This document shows positions 43,811-51,707 of a DNA stretch of 53,428 nucleotides, in pieces. The notes under the pieces were generated by a model that worked only from the letters and a program-made list of their open reading frames with translations, was not told where the DNA came from and searched no databases. Positions within the stretch are counted from its first letter, which is position 1; each line of letters begins with the position of its first letter. Source of the stretch: Olavius algarvensis associated proteobacterium Delta 3. Its GTDB lineage: Bacteria; Desulfobacterota; Desulfobacteria; Desulfobacterales; CAFBRK01. Both the position numbers and the translations under genes were made by a program. The stretch lies in the NCBI GenBank assembly GCA_903231505.1, contig CAFBRK010000319.1, forward strand, positions 1 through 53,428. The letters run 5' to 3'.

Positions 43811-43896
43811 ATCGGAATCGTCATCGGGTTCGGTATCGGTATCGACGACAAAGACGGCCGACCCATTTCGATTCCGATCCCGATGACGATTCCGAT
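43811..43896. repeat. Perfect 18-bp hairpin of GGAATC/GGTATC hexamers
   Basis: ATCGGAATCGTCATCGGG (43811-43828) is exactly complementary to CCCGATGACGATTCCGAT (43879-43896); further 6-nt-period units on both sides extend the pairing. It sits between the convergent nadA and yebC genes, so it could end both transcripts, although no long T-run follows. Same family as 32321-32416. Confidence 0.78.
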
Positions 43897-43902
43897 ACCG
43901 AG

Positions 43903-44649
43903 CTAGCTGGTCTCCTCTACAACTTCATCCGGAATGTCGGCGTTGGTATATACCTTCTGGACGTCTTCGCAGTCGTCCAGGGCCTCCATGAGCCGTACCA
44001 TCTGTTGGGCTTCCTTGCCTTTTAAATCCGCCGTCGACTGGGGCAGCATGGTCACTTCGGCCACAATATACGAAATTTCGGCGCTTTCCACGGCTTCCTT
44101 GACCGCCTCGAACTCTTCTGCCGATGCGATGACCTCGAAATTGCCGTCATCTTCCCGAAAGTCCTCGGCACCGGCTTCCAATGCGGTTTCCATGAGAGTG
44201 TCCTCGTCCACCACGGATTTTTCTACGGCGATGTAGCCTTTCTTTTCGAACATCCACGCCACGCATCCGTTTTCTCCGAGGTTGCCGCCATTCTTATTGA
44301 AGATGTGACGGATGTCGGCTACGGCCCTGTTTTTATTGTCTGTCAGCGATTCCACCAAAACCGCTGCACCGCCGGGGCCGTACCCCTCATACGTGCTTTC
44401 CTCATAGCTGACGCCTTCGAGCTCGCCGGTGCCCTTTTTGATGGCCCGCTCAATGTTGTCTTTGGGCATGTTTTCGGCCTTTGCCGCCGCAACGGCAGTT
44501 CGCAATCGCGGGTTGGCGCCGGGATCACCGCCGCCCATGCGTGCGGCGACCGTAATCTCCTTGATCAGCTTTGAGAAAATTTTGCCGCGCTTGGCATCTG
44601 CAGCACCCTTTTTATGCCTGATCGTAGACCATTTACTGTGTCCCGACAT
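43903..44649 (-). CDS. yebC: YebC/PmpR family regulatory protein
   Basis: 248 aa. Begins MSGHSKWSTIRHKKGAADAK (then RGKIFSKLIKEITVAARMGG), the hallmark of the family, with the central ERAIKKGTGE and GPGGAAVLVE segments and an acidic C-terminal domain. YebC proteins act as transcription regulators and, in some bacteria, relieve ribosome stalling at proline stretches. The AGGAGG precedes the ATG. It follows rlmE by 12 nt, so the two are probably co-transcribed. Confidence 0.95.
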   Translation of the reverse strand: MSGHSKWSTIRHKKGAADAKRGKIFSKLIKEITVAARMGGGDPGANPRLRTAVAAAKAENMPKDNIERAIKKGTGELEGVSYEESTYEGYGPGGAAVLVESLTDNKNRAVADIRHIFNKNGGNLGENGCVAWMFEKKGYIAVEKSVVDEDTLMETALEAGAEDFREDDGNFEVIASAEEFEAVKEAVESAEISYIVAEVTMLPQSTADLKGKEAQQMVRLMEALDDCEDVQKVYTNADIPDEVVEETS

Positions 44650-44661
44650 CGGTCCACCCTC

Positions 44662-45264
44662 CTATTTTTTCCCGAGTCCAATAAAAAATACTTCCTTGCT
44701 TGCTTTCCGGCTGCTTTGAGGCTTGAATTGCCGAACCTGCCGGAATGTTTTTTTAAGGCCCTCTGAAAACGGTTTTGCATCCTGGCCGGTAAATATCTTG
44801 CAGCAGAAATTCCCGCCTGTTTCCAGCAGTGTTTCGGCCAGGTTCAGCGCTGCCCGGCAAAGTTCGGCGGACCTGGCGGCGTCCACATCCTTTCGGCCGG
44901 TGGTCGACGGCGCCATGTCGCTCAGAACGACATTGAAGGTCTGCTCCAGAATCGGGGACCCGTCTTCTTCCACACGGAAAATGTCGCCGATCACGGTCTC
45001 GGCATTTTCCGGTAGCCGTTCCTTAACCGGATGCTGGTCGATACCGATGACCCGGCCGTTTCTTCCGACCAGTTTTGCGGCATACAATGTCCAGGATCCC
45101 GGAGCGCATCCGAGATCCAGCACCCGGTCACCGGATTCGATGAGCTTGAATCGTTTCTGGAGTTCCTGAAGCTTGTAGACCGAGCGCGCGGGATATTGCT
45201 CCTGTCTTGCGCGCCGGGTGTAATGATCCGCCCATTTGTTTTGCTTGGAGACCGGTCGTTTCAT
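44662..45264 (-). CDS. rlmE: 23S rRNA (uridine-2'-O) methyltransferase RlmE
   Basis: 200-aa FtsJ-family enzyme methylating U2552 of 23S rRNA. Motifs ARSVYKLQELQKRF (catalytic Lys), VLDLGCAPGSWTLYAA (SAM), VVLSDMAPSTTG (catalytic Asp), NFCCKIFTGQD (Lys) and SRKASKEVFFIGLG (Glu), the complete K-D-K-E set. ATG 45264 gives the standard MKRP start; the frame runs on to a TTG at 45288. Confidence 0.93.
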   Translation of the reverse strand: MKRPVSKQNKWADHYTRRARQEQYPARSVYKLQELQKRFKLIESGDRVLDLGCAPGSWTLYAAKLVGRNGRVIGIDQHPVKERLPENAETVIGDIFRVEEDGSPILEQTFNVVLSDMAPSTTGRKDVDAARSAELCRAALNLAETLLETGGNFCCKIFTGQDAKPFSEGLKKTFRQVRQFKPQSSRKASKEVFFIGLGKK

Positions 45265-45291
45265 ATAATTATCACCACCGATAGTCAAGGT

Positions 45292-45616
45292 GCCAGAGGG
45301 TTTGCCGGTTAGCCAGTTGGCCAGTTTGCCGGTACGTAATGCCGGTCCAGCTGGTGTTGAGCGGCGTCGCGAGTTTGCCCGTTACCCGCTCGAACGTTTG
45401 GCCCACCTTGGCCACACAACCTCCTACGATCCGGCAAATGGGTCAACGGACAGACCCTTCGACTCGCTTTGTTCGCTCCTTTCAGCACGCTCAAGACAGG
45501 CTGGACCAACGGGCCCACGGGCCGACGGGCAAACCGGCCAACGGGCAAACCGGCAAACCGGCCTACGGGCAAACGGGCCAACGGGCAAACCGGAAAACGG
45601 GCAAACCGGCAAACCC
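45292..45616. repeat. CCGGTTTG/CCCGTTTG array with long counter-arm
   Basis: Forward units (GGGTTTGCC, GGTTAGCC, AGTTGGCC, AGTTTGCC) at 45292-45336 oppose about 110 nt of reverse units (AACGGGCA, AACCGGCA) at 45507-45616, period 7-8. Exact pairing includes GGGTTTGCCGGTT (45298-45310) with AACCGGCAAACCC (45604-45616). The interior contains a remnant of the common CCTTCGACTCGC...GCTCAAGACAGG dispersed repeat. It fills the whole gap between radA and rlmE. Confidence 0.8.
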
Positions 45617-45650
45617 TCTTCTAATCCGGACATTTCTTGAAATTCCCGGA

Positions 45651-47039
45651 TCAGAAGAGAGTATCCATCGCCTCTGAGATGGTTCGGACACCGACCACCT
45701 GGATGCCGTCGACATCGGCCATTCGTTCCAGATTGTGTTGGGGCACCAGGCATCTTTGGAATCCCATTTTTCGGGTCTCCTCGACCCGGGTCTCGACATG
45801 CCCGATGGCCCGGACCTCACCGGTCAGCCCCACCTCGCCAAAGACAGCCGTGCCCTCGGGGATCGGCTTGTCCAGAAAACTGGATGCCACCACCGACACG
45901 ATCCCCAGGTCCACCGCCGGCTCATCGATTCTCACCCCACCGGCGACATTCATGAAGATGTCGTGCCCGATCAATTGCAGGCCGAGCTGTTTTTCCATGA
46001 CCGCCACGAGCAGTGCCACCCGGTTCGGATCGATACCCAGAATGGTGCGGCGCGGTGTGCCCAAGCTCGTCCCGCTGGCCAGCGCCTGGATTTCGACCAG
46101 AATCGGCCGGGTGCCCTCCATGCTGGCGGTTACAACAGACCCAGGGTTGTTTGCCGAACGCTCGGAAAGAAAGACTGCAGACGGATTGGCGACCTCTTCC
46201 AGACCGGACTCCTTCATCTCGAACACGCCGATTTCATTGGTCGAGCCAAAGCGGTTTTTCACCGCCCGAAGGATCCGGAAGACATGGTTGCGTTCCCCTT
46301 CGAAATACAGCACCGTGTCAACCATGTGTTCCAGCAGTCTGGGACCGGCGATGGCACCTTCTTTTGTGACGTGACCGACAAGAAAGGTGGGTATGCCGCT
46401 TTTTTTGGCCATCAGCATCAGACGCATGGCGGCCTCGCGCACCTGGCTGACGCTCCCCGGGGCCGATGTCAGATCCGGTGTGTACATGGTCTGGATCGAG
46501 TCGATCACCAGGACCTGGGGCCCCAGGTCCCGGATCATGGGCAGGATCGTTGCCACGTTGATTTCCGACACCACATAGAGATCCGGCGCCAGGGTTTCCA
46601 GACGTCGACTGCGGAGTCGAATCTGCCGGACGGACTCCTCGCCGGAAACATAAAGGACGCGATGACCATCGGTTGTCAGCCCATAGAGCGCCTGCAGCAT
46701 GAGCGTCGATTTGCCGATACCCGGGTCTCCGCCGATCAGCACCATGGACCCGGAGACCAGCCCGCCGCCAAGGACCCGGTCAAATTCGTGGATACCGGTG
46801 AGCATCCGCCGCTCGTCGTCTTCGGTCAGTGCGTCGATGGGCACCGGTTCCGACCGGCCTTTGGGGAGGCCGGGGATGCTCTCGAGTCCGGTCGTCGCCC
46901 GGATCTGTTCTTCCACCAGACTGTCCCACTGGTTGCACTCCGGGCATTTGCCCATCCATTTTGGGGCCTGGTAACCACAGGACTGGCACGTGTAAAACGT
47001 CTTCGGTGCTTTTTTCAATGGCGATTGCTCCATACCCAT
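45651..47039 (-). CDS. radA: DNA repair protein RadA
   Basis: 462-aa RecA-related branch-migration helicase. Zinc finger CQSCGYQAPKWMGKCPEC (about 17-34), Walker A IGGDPGIGKST, Walker B VLVIDSIQTM, the RadA-specific KNRFG motif (VKNRFGSTNEIGVFEM) and a Lon-like C-terminal domain (AIDEPAVDLGIVSVVASSFL-type region; here RIDEPAVDLGIVSVVASSF). Full length. An ATG at 47033 is an equally possible start. Confidence 0.95.
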   Translation of the reverse strand: MGMEQSPLKKAPKTFYTCQSCGYQAPKWMGKCPECNQWDSLVEEQIRATTGLESIPGLPKGRSEPVPIDALTEDDERRMLTGIHEFDRVLGGGLVSGSMVLIGGDPGIGKSTLMLQALYGLTTDGHRVLYVSGEESVRQIRLRSRRLETLAPDLYVVSEINVATILPMIRDLGPQVLVIDSIQTMYTPDLTSAPGSVSQVREAAMRLMLMAKKSGIPTFLVGHVTKEGAIAGPRLLEHMVDTVLYFEGERNHVFRILRAVKNRFGSTNEIGVFEMKESGLEEVANPSAVFLSERSANNPGSVVTASMEGTRPILVEIQALASGTSLGTPRRTILGIDPNRVALLVAVMEKQLGLQLIGHDIFMNVAGGVRIDEPAVDLGIVSVVASSFLDKPIPEGTAVFGEVGLTGEVRAIGHVETRVEETRKMGFQRCLVPQHNLERMADVDGIQVVGVRTISEAMDTLF

Positions 47040-47305
47040 TTGGCATTCACACGGAAACGCTCAAGATGGCTAAACGGAATCTATCCAATATCCTTTTACA
47101 ATTCAATAGAACAGGATCAGGGACCTCGAAAATTGGATAATCGTGATTAAGGTATCTTCTTACCGGAAAAAATTATATAATCGCACAGACAAGCACCGCT
47201 TGAAAGCGCTTTGGCGCAATGGATGTGCGATCCCGAACGCTGCGATCATGGGAAAAGGGGCGAGACCGGCGGTAGTTTAGCTATGGTGGCGGAGAAACAC
47301 TTACT

Positions 47306-48166
47306 ATGAGAATGTGGACAATATGGTTGCTGGTTTTCGTGCTGGTCGGACCTGTTTTCGGCTCGCCCACTGTCGGGTCGTCGGAAGTTCAGTTTGTGGT
47401 GGTTCAGAAGTGGCTGATTGACGACGGTTTCGATAGCAAATGGATCCAATCCCTGTACACCCGCCCCAATGTGAAATTCGATACGGCCAGCGCCCGGAGT
47501 TATTTTCGACATCGTGAAGCAACCCTTGATTACGATCAATTCACCTCCGACAGGTCCATTGAGGCGGCGCGGCGGTACATGGACACCCATACCCAGGCGC
47601 TTCATTATACGGAATCGGTGTATGGGGTGGATCGGGAAATCATAACGGCCATTCTTCTAGTGGAAACCCGACTCGGGACCTACACCGGCAAGCGCTCCAT
47701 ATTCAATACGCTCTCCACATTATCAGCTCTGCGCGATCCATCCACGCGAGACGCATTCTGGGAGGAGATGCCCAAGACGCCCCGGCTGAATCGGGACAAA
47801 TACCGGAAATGGGCTGCCGGCAAATCCAGCTGGGCATACCGGGAATTGAAGGCGTTTCTGAAATATGCGTCCAAACAGGGAATGGATCCCACCGAAATTT
47901 ACGGCTCCTATGCCGGTGCCCTCGGCATTGCCCAGTTCATCCCATCGAGCATCGTGGTATATGCCAGGGATGGAAATGAGGACGGTAAAGTGAATCTGTT
48001 TCACCACGAAGACGCCATCGCCAGCGTCGGCAGCTATCTGAAACGGAACGGATGGCGCCCCGGCATCGACCGGAAAAAAGCATCCAAAGTCATCTACCGG
48101 TACAACCACAGCGAGTATTACGTAAACACGATTCTCAAGATTTCCGATATCCTTACCCAGATGTAG
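47306..48166 (+). CDS. Lytic murein transglycosylase, MltB-like
   Basis: 286-aa exported peptidoglycan lyase. Signal peptide WTIWLLVFVLVGPVFGS; SLT/MltB-type catalytic region VYGVDREIITAILLVETRLG with the catalytic Glu in VETR, then TGKRSIFNTLSTLSAL, and the Y-G-S-Y-A-G-A-L-G-I-A-Q-F-I-P-S motif. The C-terminus VASVGSYLKRNGWRPGI-like region (ASVGSYLKRNGW) completes the fold. GGAG precedes the ATG. Confidence 0.92.
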   Translation: MRMWTIWLLVFVLVGPVFGSPTVGSSEVQFVVVQKWLIDDGFDSKWIQSLYTRPNVKFDTASARSYFRHREATLDYDQFTSDRSIEAARRYMDTHTQALHYTESVYGVDREIITAILLVETRLGTYTGKRSIFNTLSTLSALRDPSTRDAFWEEMPKTPRLNRDKYRKWAAGKSSWAYRELKAFLKYASKQGMDPTEIYGSYAGALGIAQFIPSSIVVYARDGNEDGKVNLFHHEDAIASVGSYLKRNGWRPGIDRKKASKVIYRYNHSEYYVNTILKISDILTQM

Positions 48167-48282
48167 ATTCCCCCTTGACAACACCCCTGTTCTAAGAAAT
48201 AGGAAACCGGTGCGTATCATGGGCCTCCATGTTATGCCGTGTATCGTCTTTAATGTTAAAACAAGCGGCGACGCCGCGCCTC

Positions 48283-48537
48283 ATAAAATTGGGAACCAAT
48301 TTTATATGGTCGAAGACCTGAAAACATCCATTACCTTTGTGATGCTGTGCCTGCCCATCATCATGATTTCCTTCTGGGCGATTTTCGACGCATCCCAGCG
48401 GGAGTTCGGCACCATGGGTAAAAAAGCCGCCTGGATTCTGATTGCGGCGGTGCCCTTTGTGGGTTTCATCGTCTATCTGATTTTCGGCCGTTGGCGGGGT
48501 AAAAAAATGCCCGGATAGAATTGGTGCCCAATTTTAT
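48283..48537. repeat. Inverted AAAATTGG repeats flanking a small gene
   Basis: ATAAAATTGGGAACCAATTT (48283-48302, itself palindromic) lies directly before the PLDc_N gene. Its near-copy AATTGGTGCCCAATTTTAT (48519-48537), in opposite orientation, lies directly after the stop codon. The matching core is AATTGG-(G/T)NNCCAATT. The pair encloses only the 213-bp gene. Confidence 0.6.
48306..48518 (+). CDS. Small PLDc_N-domain membrane protein
   Basis: 70 aa, two membrane helices: SITFVMLCLPIIMISFWAIFDA and AAWILIAAVPFVGFIVYLIFG, with GKK at the end. This matches the PLDc_N family, the small domain found at the N-terminus of cardiolipin synthases and also as free proteins. ATG 48306 is preferred; the open frame before it is not protein-like. 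Function unknown. Confidence 0.75.
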   Translation: MVEDLKTSITFVMLCLPIIMISFWAIFDASQREFGTMGKKAAWILIAAVPFVGFIVYLIFGRWRGKKMPG

Positions 48538-48678
48538 TGGGATTGACTTTTTTTCGGTACCAATTTATCGTAATCTTATTCGATTCAAGCAGACCGATGA
48601 TCGACGGGTTGCTAAATGCTTTAAATTTAAAAAACTTGCTGCGCAGCAGCCTTACAAAAAATCGCGCAGAGATTTTTT

Positions 48679-48754
48679 GGTCCCATCGTCTAGCGGTCTA
48701 GGACGCCGGCCTCTCACGCCGGAAACCGGGGTTCGATTCCCCGTGGGATCACCA
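48679..48754 (+). tRNA. tRNA-Glu (anticodon CTC)
   Basis: Complete 76-nt cloverleaf with encoded CCA. Acceptor GGTCCCA/TGGGATC (one G-U), anticodon stem CCGGC/GCCGG with loop CTCTCAC (anticodon CTC), T arm CGGGG-TTCGATT-CCCCG. A terminator follows. Confidence 0.95.
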
Positions 48755-48763
48755 GCCAATAAT

Positions 48764-48790
48764 AGAGCCATCGGATACGGATGGCTCTTT
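48764..48790 (+). terminator. Intrinsic terminator after tRNA-Glu
   Basis: AGAGCCATC (48764-48772) pairs with GATGGCTCT (48780-48788), followed by TT and pyrimidines. Confidence 0.75.
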
Positions 48791-48800
48791 CTATTTTGAG

Positions 48801-48861
48801 ATCCAGGACGTCCCGCTTTTCAAGCGGGAAAACCGGGGTTCGATTCCCCGTGGGATCACCA
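48801..48861 (+). pseudogene. 5'-truncated tRNA-Glu (anticodon TTC)
   Basis: From the D-arm onward this is a tRNA-Glu with stem CCCGC/GCGGG, loop TTTTCAA (anticodon TTC), and a T arm and 3' end identical to the neighbouring tRNA from ACCGGGG to CCA. About 18 nt (5' acceptor strand and first half of the D arm) are missing and replaced by unrelated DNA, so it cannot fold as a tRNA. A strong terminator still follows. Confidence 0.85.
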
Positions 48862-48862
48862 A

Positions 48863-48910
48863 GTAAAAACAGTAAGGCAGGCTCACAAGAGCCTGCCTTA
48901 CTGTTTTTAC
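48863..48910 (+). terminator. Perfect 22-bp hairpin terminator
   Basis: Arms 48863-48884 and 48889-48910 are exactly complementary over 22 bp around the loop ACAA. The descending arm contains CTGTTTTTAC. It lies 2 nt beyond the truncated tRNA. Confidence 0.8.
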
Positions 48911-48988
48911 GAAATGAAAAAAATTTCTTATTTGTACACAAAACGCATGCCCGAATGGGAGGGCGTTGTTCAGCACGTTCGTATACCC

Positions 48989-50086
48989 CTATCCTCCGCC
49001 TGGCCCAAAGTATTGCTTGACCAATCGATTCCAGTCCTCGGTATCCATGAATTTCAGAATGGCCCTGTTCAGGGGTTCCCGCAGACGGCTGTCGGGTGGT
49101 ATCGCCATGCTTATGTAGTAAGGCTCGAATGTTCCCGGAAGAACATGAAGACGGGTCGGGTTTTTGGTTTTCACCAAATAGGTCAATATGGCATCATCGT
49201 GTACGAACGCATCGATTGTTGAATCCACAAGCGCCTGCAGACCGTCCCGGTCATTGTCAAAGGGTAAGGCGGTGATGCCTCTGTTCTGAAGCCACGTATA
49301 CCCCCAGGAATGGGCCAATGATCCAACTCGAACATTGGGCAAATCATTGACTCCGCGAACCTTTCCGCTCAGTTGGCTGACGGTGAGGGATGTCGTAATG
49401 GCCGCCGTGAAACTTGAAATCACGATGATCGATGCGAACATCCAGACAACGGCAACGATACGCCCCCCGGTCGTCTTCGGTGCTTTGTCTCCGTAGCCCA
49501 CGGTGGTCATGGTGACGGCTGCCCACCATATGCCGTGTCCAAGCCCATGAATAAAACGTTCGCCAAACATGTCGGGGTTCCGGCGTTTCTCGAACAGCCA
49601 TACGAGGGTGCCGGCAGCTGCCCACAGCAAGAATAGAGCACCAATGACCAGTAAAAAAGCCCTTGAGAGAAGTCGGTCGACAAAACCCCACCAGCCGAAC
49701 CCTGTATCTTCCGCTCTGACCGCAATACCCAGTCCCGTCCGATAGTAGTGATTGGTGAAATCCATTACACGTTCAAGAACCGGGGACACAGACGCCACGG
49801 GGATGACGTCAATTTCTTCGTTTTTAATGGCCGCTGCAATCGCTTCGACGCCATTGAATTCGCGGAATTCGAACTTGACACCCATCTCATGGGCAGCAGC
49901 CCGCCAGAGATCGATGCCGAGTCCTTCCCATCGGCCGTCCGGGCTTTTCATGGCAAACGGCGGCAAATCCACTACGCCGACCACCACTTTGTCCGTCAGG
50001 CTGTTGTCTTCTTTCGCCACAACGCCACAGGGCACCAACGTGATGACGATCAGAGCAATTATTCCCTTGAAATTAATGAGATTCAT
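48989..50086 (-). CDS. GluR0-like ligand-gated potassium channel
   Basis: 365-aa membrane protein with the prokaryotic ionotropic glutamate receptor layout. After a signal peptide comes solute-binding lobe 1 (VVVGVVDLPPFAMKSPDGRW). Next is a two-helix pore with the K+ filter TMTTVGYGDKAPKT between AFLLVIGALFLLWAAAGTLVWLF and GGRIVAVVWMFASIIVISSF. The chain then returns to SBP_bac_3 lobes (VNDLPNVRVGSLAHSW). The ligand-contact region resembles amino-acid-binding proteins. The ligand-binding domain split by the pore is diagnostic for GluR0-type channels. The ligand is not known. Stands alone on the minus strand. Confidence 0.88.
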   Translation of the reverse strand: MNLINFKGIIALIVITLVPCGVVAKEDNSLTDKVVVGVVDLPPFAMKSPDGRWEGLGIDLWRAAAHEMGVKFEFREFNGVEAIAAAIKNEEIDVIPVASVSPVLERVMDFTNHYYRTGLGIAVRAEDTGFGWWGFVDRLLSRAFLLVIGALFLLWAAAGTLVWLFEKRRNPDMFGERFIHGLGHGIWWAAVTMTTVGYGDKAPKTTGGRIVAVVWMFASIIVISSFTAAITTSLTVSQLSGKVRGVNDLPNVRVGSLAHSWGYTWLQNRGITALPFDNDRDGLQALVDSTIDAFVHDDAILTYLVKTKNPTRLHVLPGTFEPYYISMAIPPDSRLREPLNRAILKFMDTEDWNRLVKQYFGPGGG

Positions 50087-50297
50087 GCTTTTGGTGCTTT
50101 AGCACGAACAGCCTCTTTAAGCTACATGGTCAAAAATATGATAGATAAAAAAATTATTAGCTTTTTTCGAACCTAATTTCGCAAGCCCTATCGGTGTTCT
50201 CAACCTAAACTATTGTCTTCAGCCCTATGGATAGCTATCATCTGTTCGCTGTTGTGATGATCCAAACCGGAAAATTTTCCTCCAGGCGTGCCTCCAT

Positions 50298-51707
50298 ATG
50301 AATTGGCGTTATCCACTAAAAATCAATCGGCTCATTCTCCTGTTCGTTCTATCGTGCATCCTGCTTGCAGCATCGATCGCGAAGGCCGACTGGATCAATC
50401 TCTCCGGGGCCCAGAGCGCGCCGAACATCGCCGAGATCCACATCGAGGACAGCCATGTCCGGGTGGTGCTGGAGATCTACGTCAACGACATCGACACGTT
50501 TATCGACCTGGTGCCGGAGGAATGGCTGAAGAAGGCAGGGAGGCAGCCACCCCCGATGCAGAAACGGATGCAGCGGTTTTCCACTGAAACCCTCCAGGTG
50601 CTGACAGATGACCAACCCCCCCTGATTGCCGATCTTAAATTAGTGGAGCCCCGCATGCGAGTGGATCGACCCAATCCGTTTGCCGGCACCATCAATCCAT
50701 ACACCGGCCAGAGGGTCCCCGGTCCACCCGAGGATAAGCGGGTGCTCTACGCCGAATTGATCTACCCCTTTACCCAAAAGCCTCAAACTATCACGTTTCT
50801 GCCGCCAGTGGATGCAACGGGAACCCCAAAAGCCGCCATCGGATTTATTACGTACCACAAAGGCGTGCCGGTGATTGATTTCCGCTATCTTTCCGAAGCG
50901 GCCCGCATCAACTTGGACTGGGACGACCCCTGGTACAGCCGGTTCGAAAAAAAGGCCCTGCAGCGCTGGCAGCTTTCCGGGATCCGGACGTTCCTTTATA
51001 TCGAGCCGTATGAAGTGCGGCACGAGACCCTGGTTCGGGTCAAGGATATGGCCGCATGGATGGACCTGGGGCTTCACGGAGCGGATTTCATCGAGGTCGA
51101 CGAATTCGAGCCGTTAAAAAAGCGTGTAGGTGAATTTCTGCTCAAGAACAGCAAGGTGCGTATCGACGGGCAGTCCCTTCCACCGATTCTGGACCGCACG
51201 AGTTTCGTAAAATACACCATGGCGCGCACGTTTTTCATCGATCAGCCCGAACGGTTGCCACTGAATACAGCCATGGTTGGTGTGATCGTCACCTACCTGA
51301 CCCGGGAAATCCCTCAAAACGTGACTGTGGATTGGGATCTGTTTTCGGACCGGATCCAAAAGGTGCCGACCAATGCCGTGGATCCAGCCGGGCCGTTCCC
51401 TTCCTACGTAACCCCGGAAGACAACCTGCTTACCTGGACCAATTTTTTAAAAACTTATCAGATGCCGACGGTGGCCGGGGTGACCGTGGAGGATGCCTTG
51501 GCGCGCGTCCAGATTCCCTTGGGAAGTATTATCTGTATAGTGCTTCTGGTGCCTGTTCTCTGGATCCTCGTTCAGAGGAAAAGAGATTCTAAAAGATTTG
51601 GTGTTATCGCAGGCATCGGTGCTGTATTGATTGCCGGAAGCATCCTTTTCTTATCCTTTTCTGCAGATTTCCATCGCTCGTCCCCCGGCTCTGGCTCCGG
51701 AAATTAG
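50298..51707 (+). CDS. Exported membrane-anchored protein, N-terminal part of a frameshifted gene
   Basis: 469 aa. Signal peptide LILLFVLSCILLAASIAKAD; then a large extracytoplasmic region (HIEDSHVRVVLEIYVNDIDT, YAELIYPFTQKPQTITFLPP, GFITYHKGVPVIDFRYLSEA); and near the C-terminus two hydrophobic helices (LGSIICIVLLVPVLWILV and GVIAGIGAVLIAGSILFLSF). It then ends in non-homologous-looking DFHRSSPGSGSGN. The overlapping +1 frame continues the protein sensibly (next entry), so this is probably one gene of about 610 codons broken by an indel near 51650-51665. Function unknown; membrane-bound sensor or transport-associated proteins have such layouts. Confidence 0.75.
   Translation: MNWRYPLKINRLILLFVLSCILLAASIAKADWINLSGAQSAPNIAEIHIEDSHVRVVLEIYVNDIDTFIDLVPEEWLKKAGRQPPPMQKRMQRFSTETLQVLTDDQPPLIADLKLVEPRMRVDRPNPFAGTINPYTGQRVPGPPEDKRVLYAELIYPFTQKPQTITFLPPVDATGTPKAAIGFITYHKGVPVIDFRYLSEAARINLDWDDPWYSRFEKKALQRWQLSGIRTFLYIEPYEVRHETLVRVKDMAAWMDLGLHGADFIEVDEFEPLKKRVGEFLLKNSKVRIDGQSLPPILDRTSFVKYTMARTFFIDQPERLPLNTAMVGVIVTYLTREIPQNVTVDWDLFSDRIQKVPTNAVDPAGPFPSYVTPEDNLLTWTNFLKTYQMPTVAGVTVEDALARVQIPLGSIICIVLLVPVLWILVQRKRDSKRFGVIAGIGAVLIAGSILFLSFSADFHRSSPGSGSGN

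Noticed and set aside
45735..47150. 471-aa plus-strand frame opposite radA
   Set aside because: Shadow of radA; His/Gln/Arg-rich low-quality translation.
48679..48861. Integration site with duplicated tRNA end flanking an island
   Set aside because: Only about 107 bp separate the two 3' ends and the anticodon arms differ, so it is not a simple attL/attR pair.
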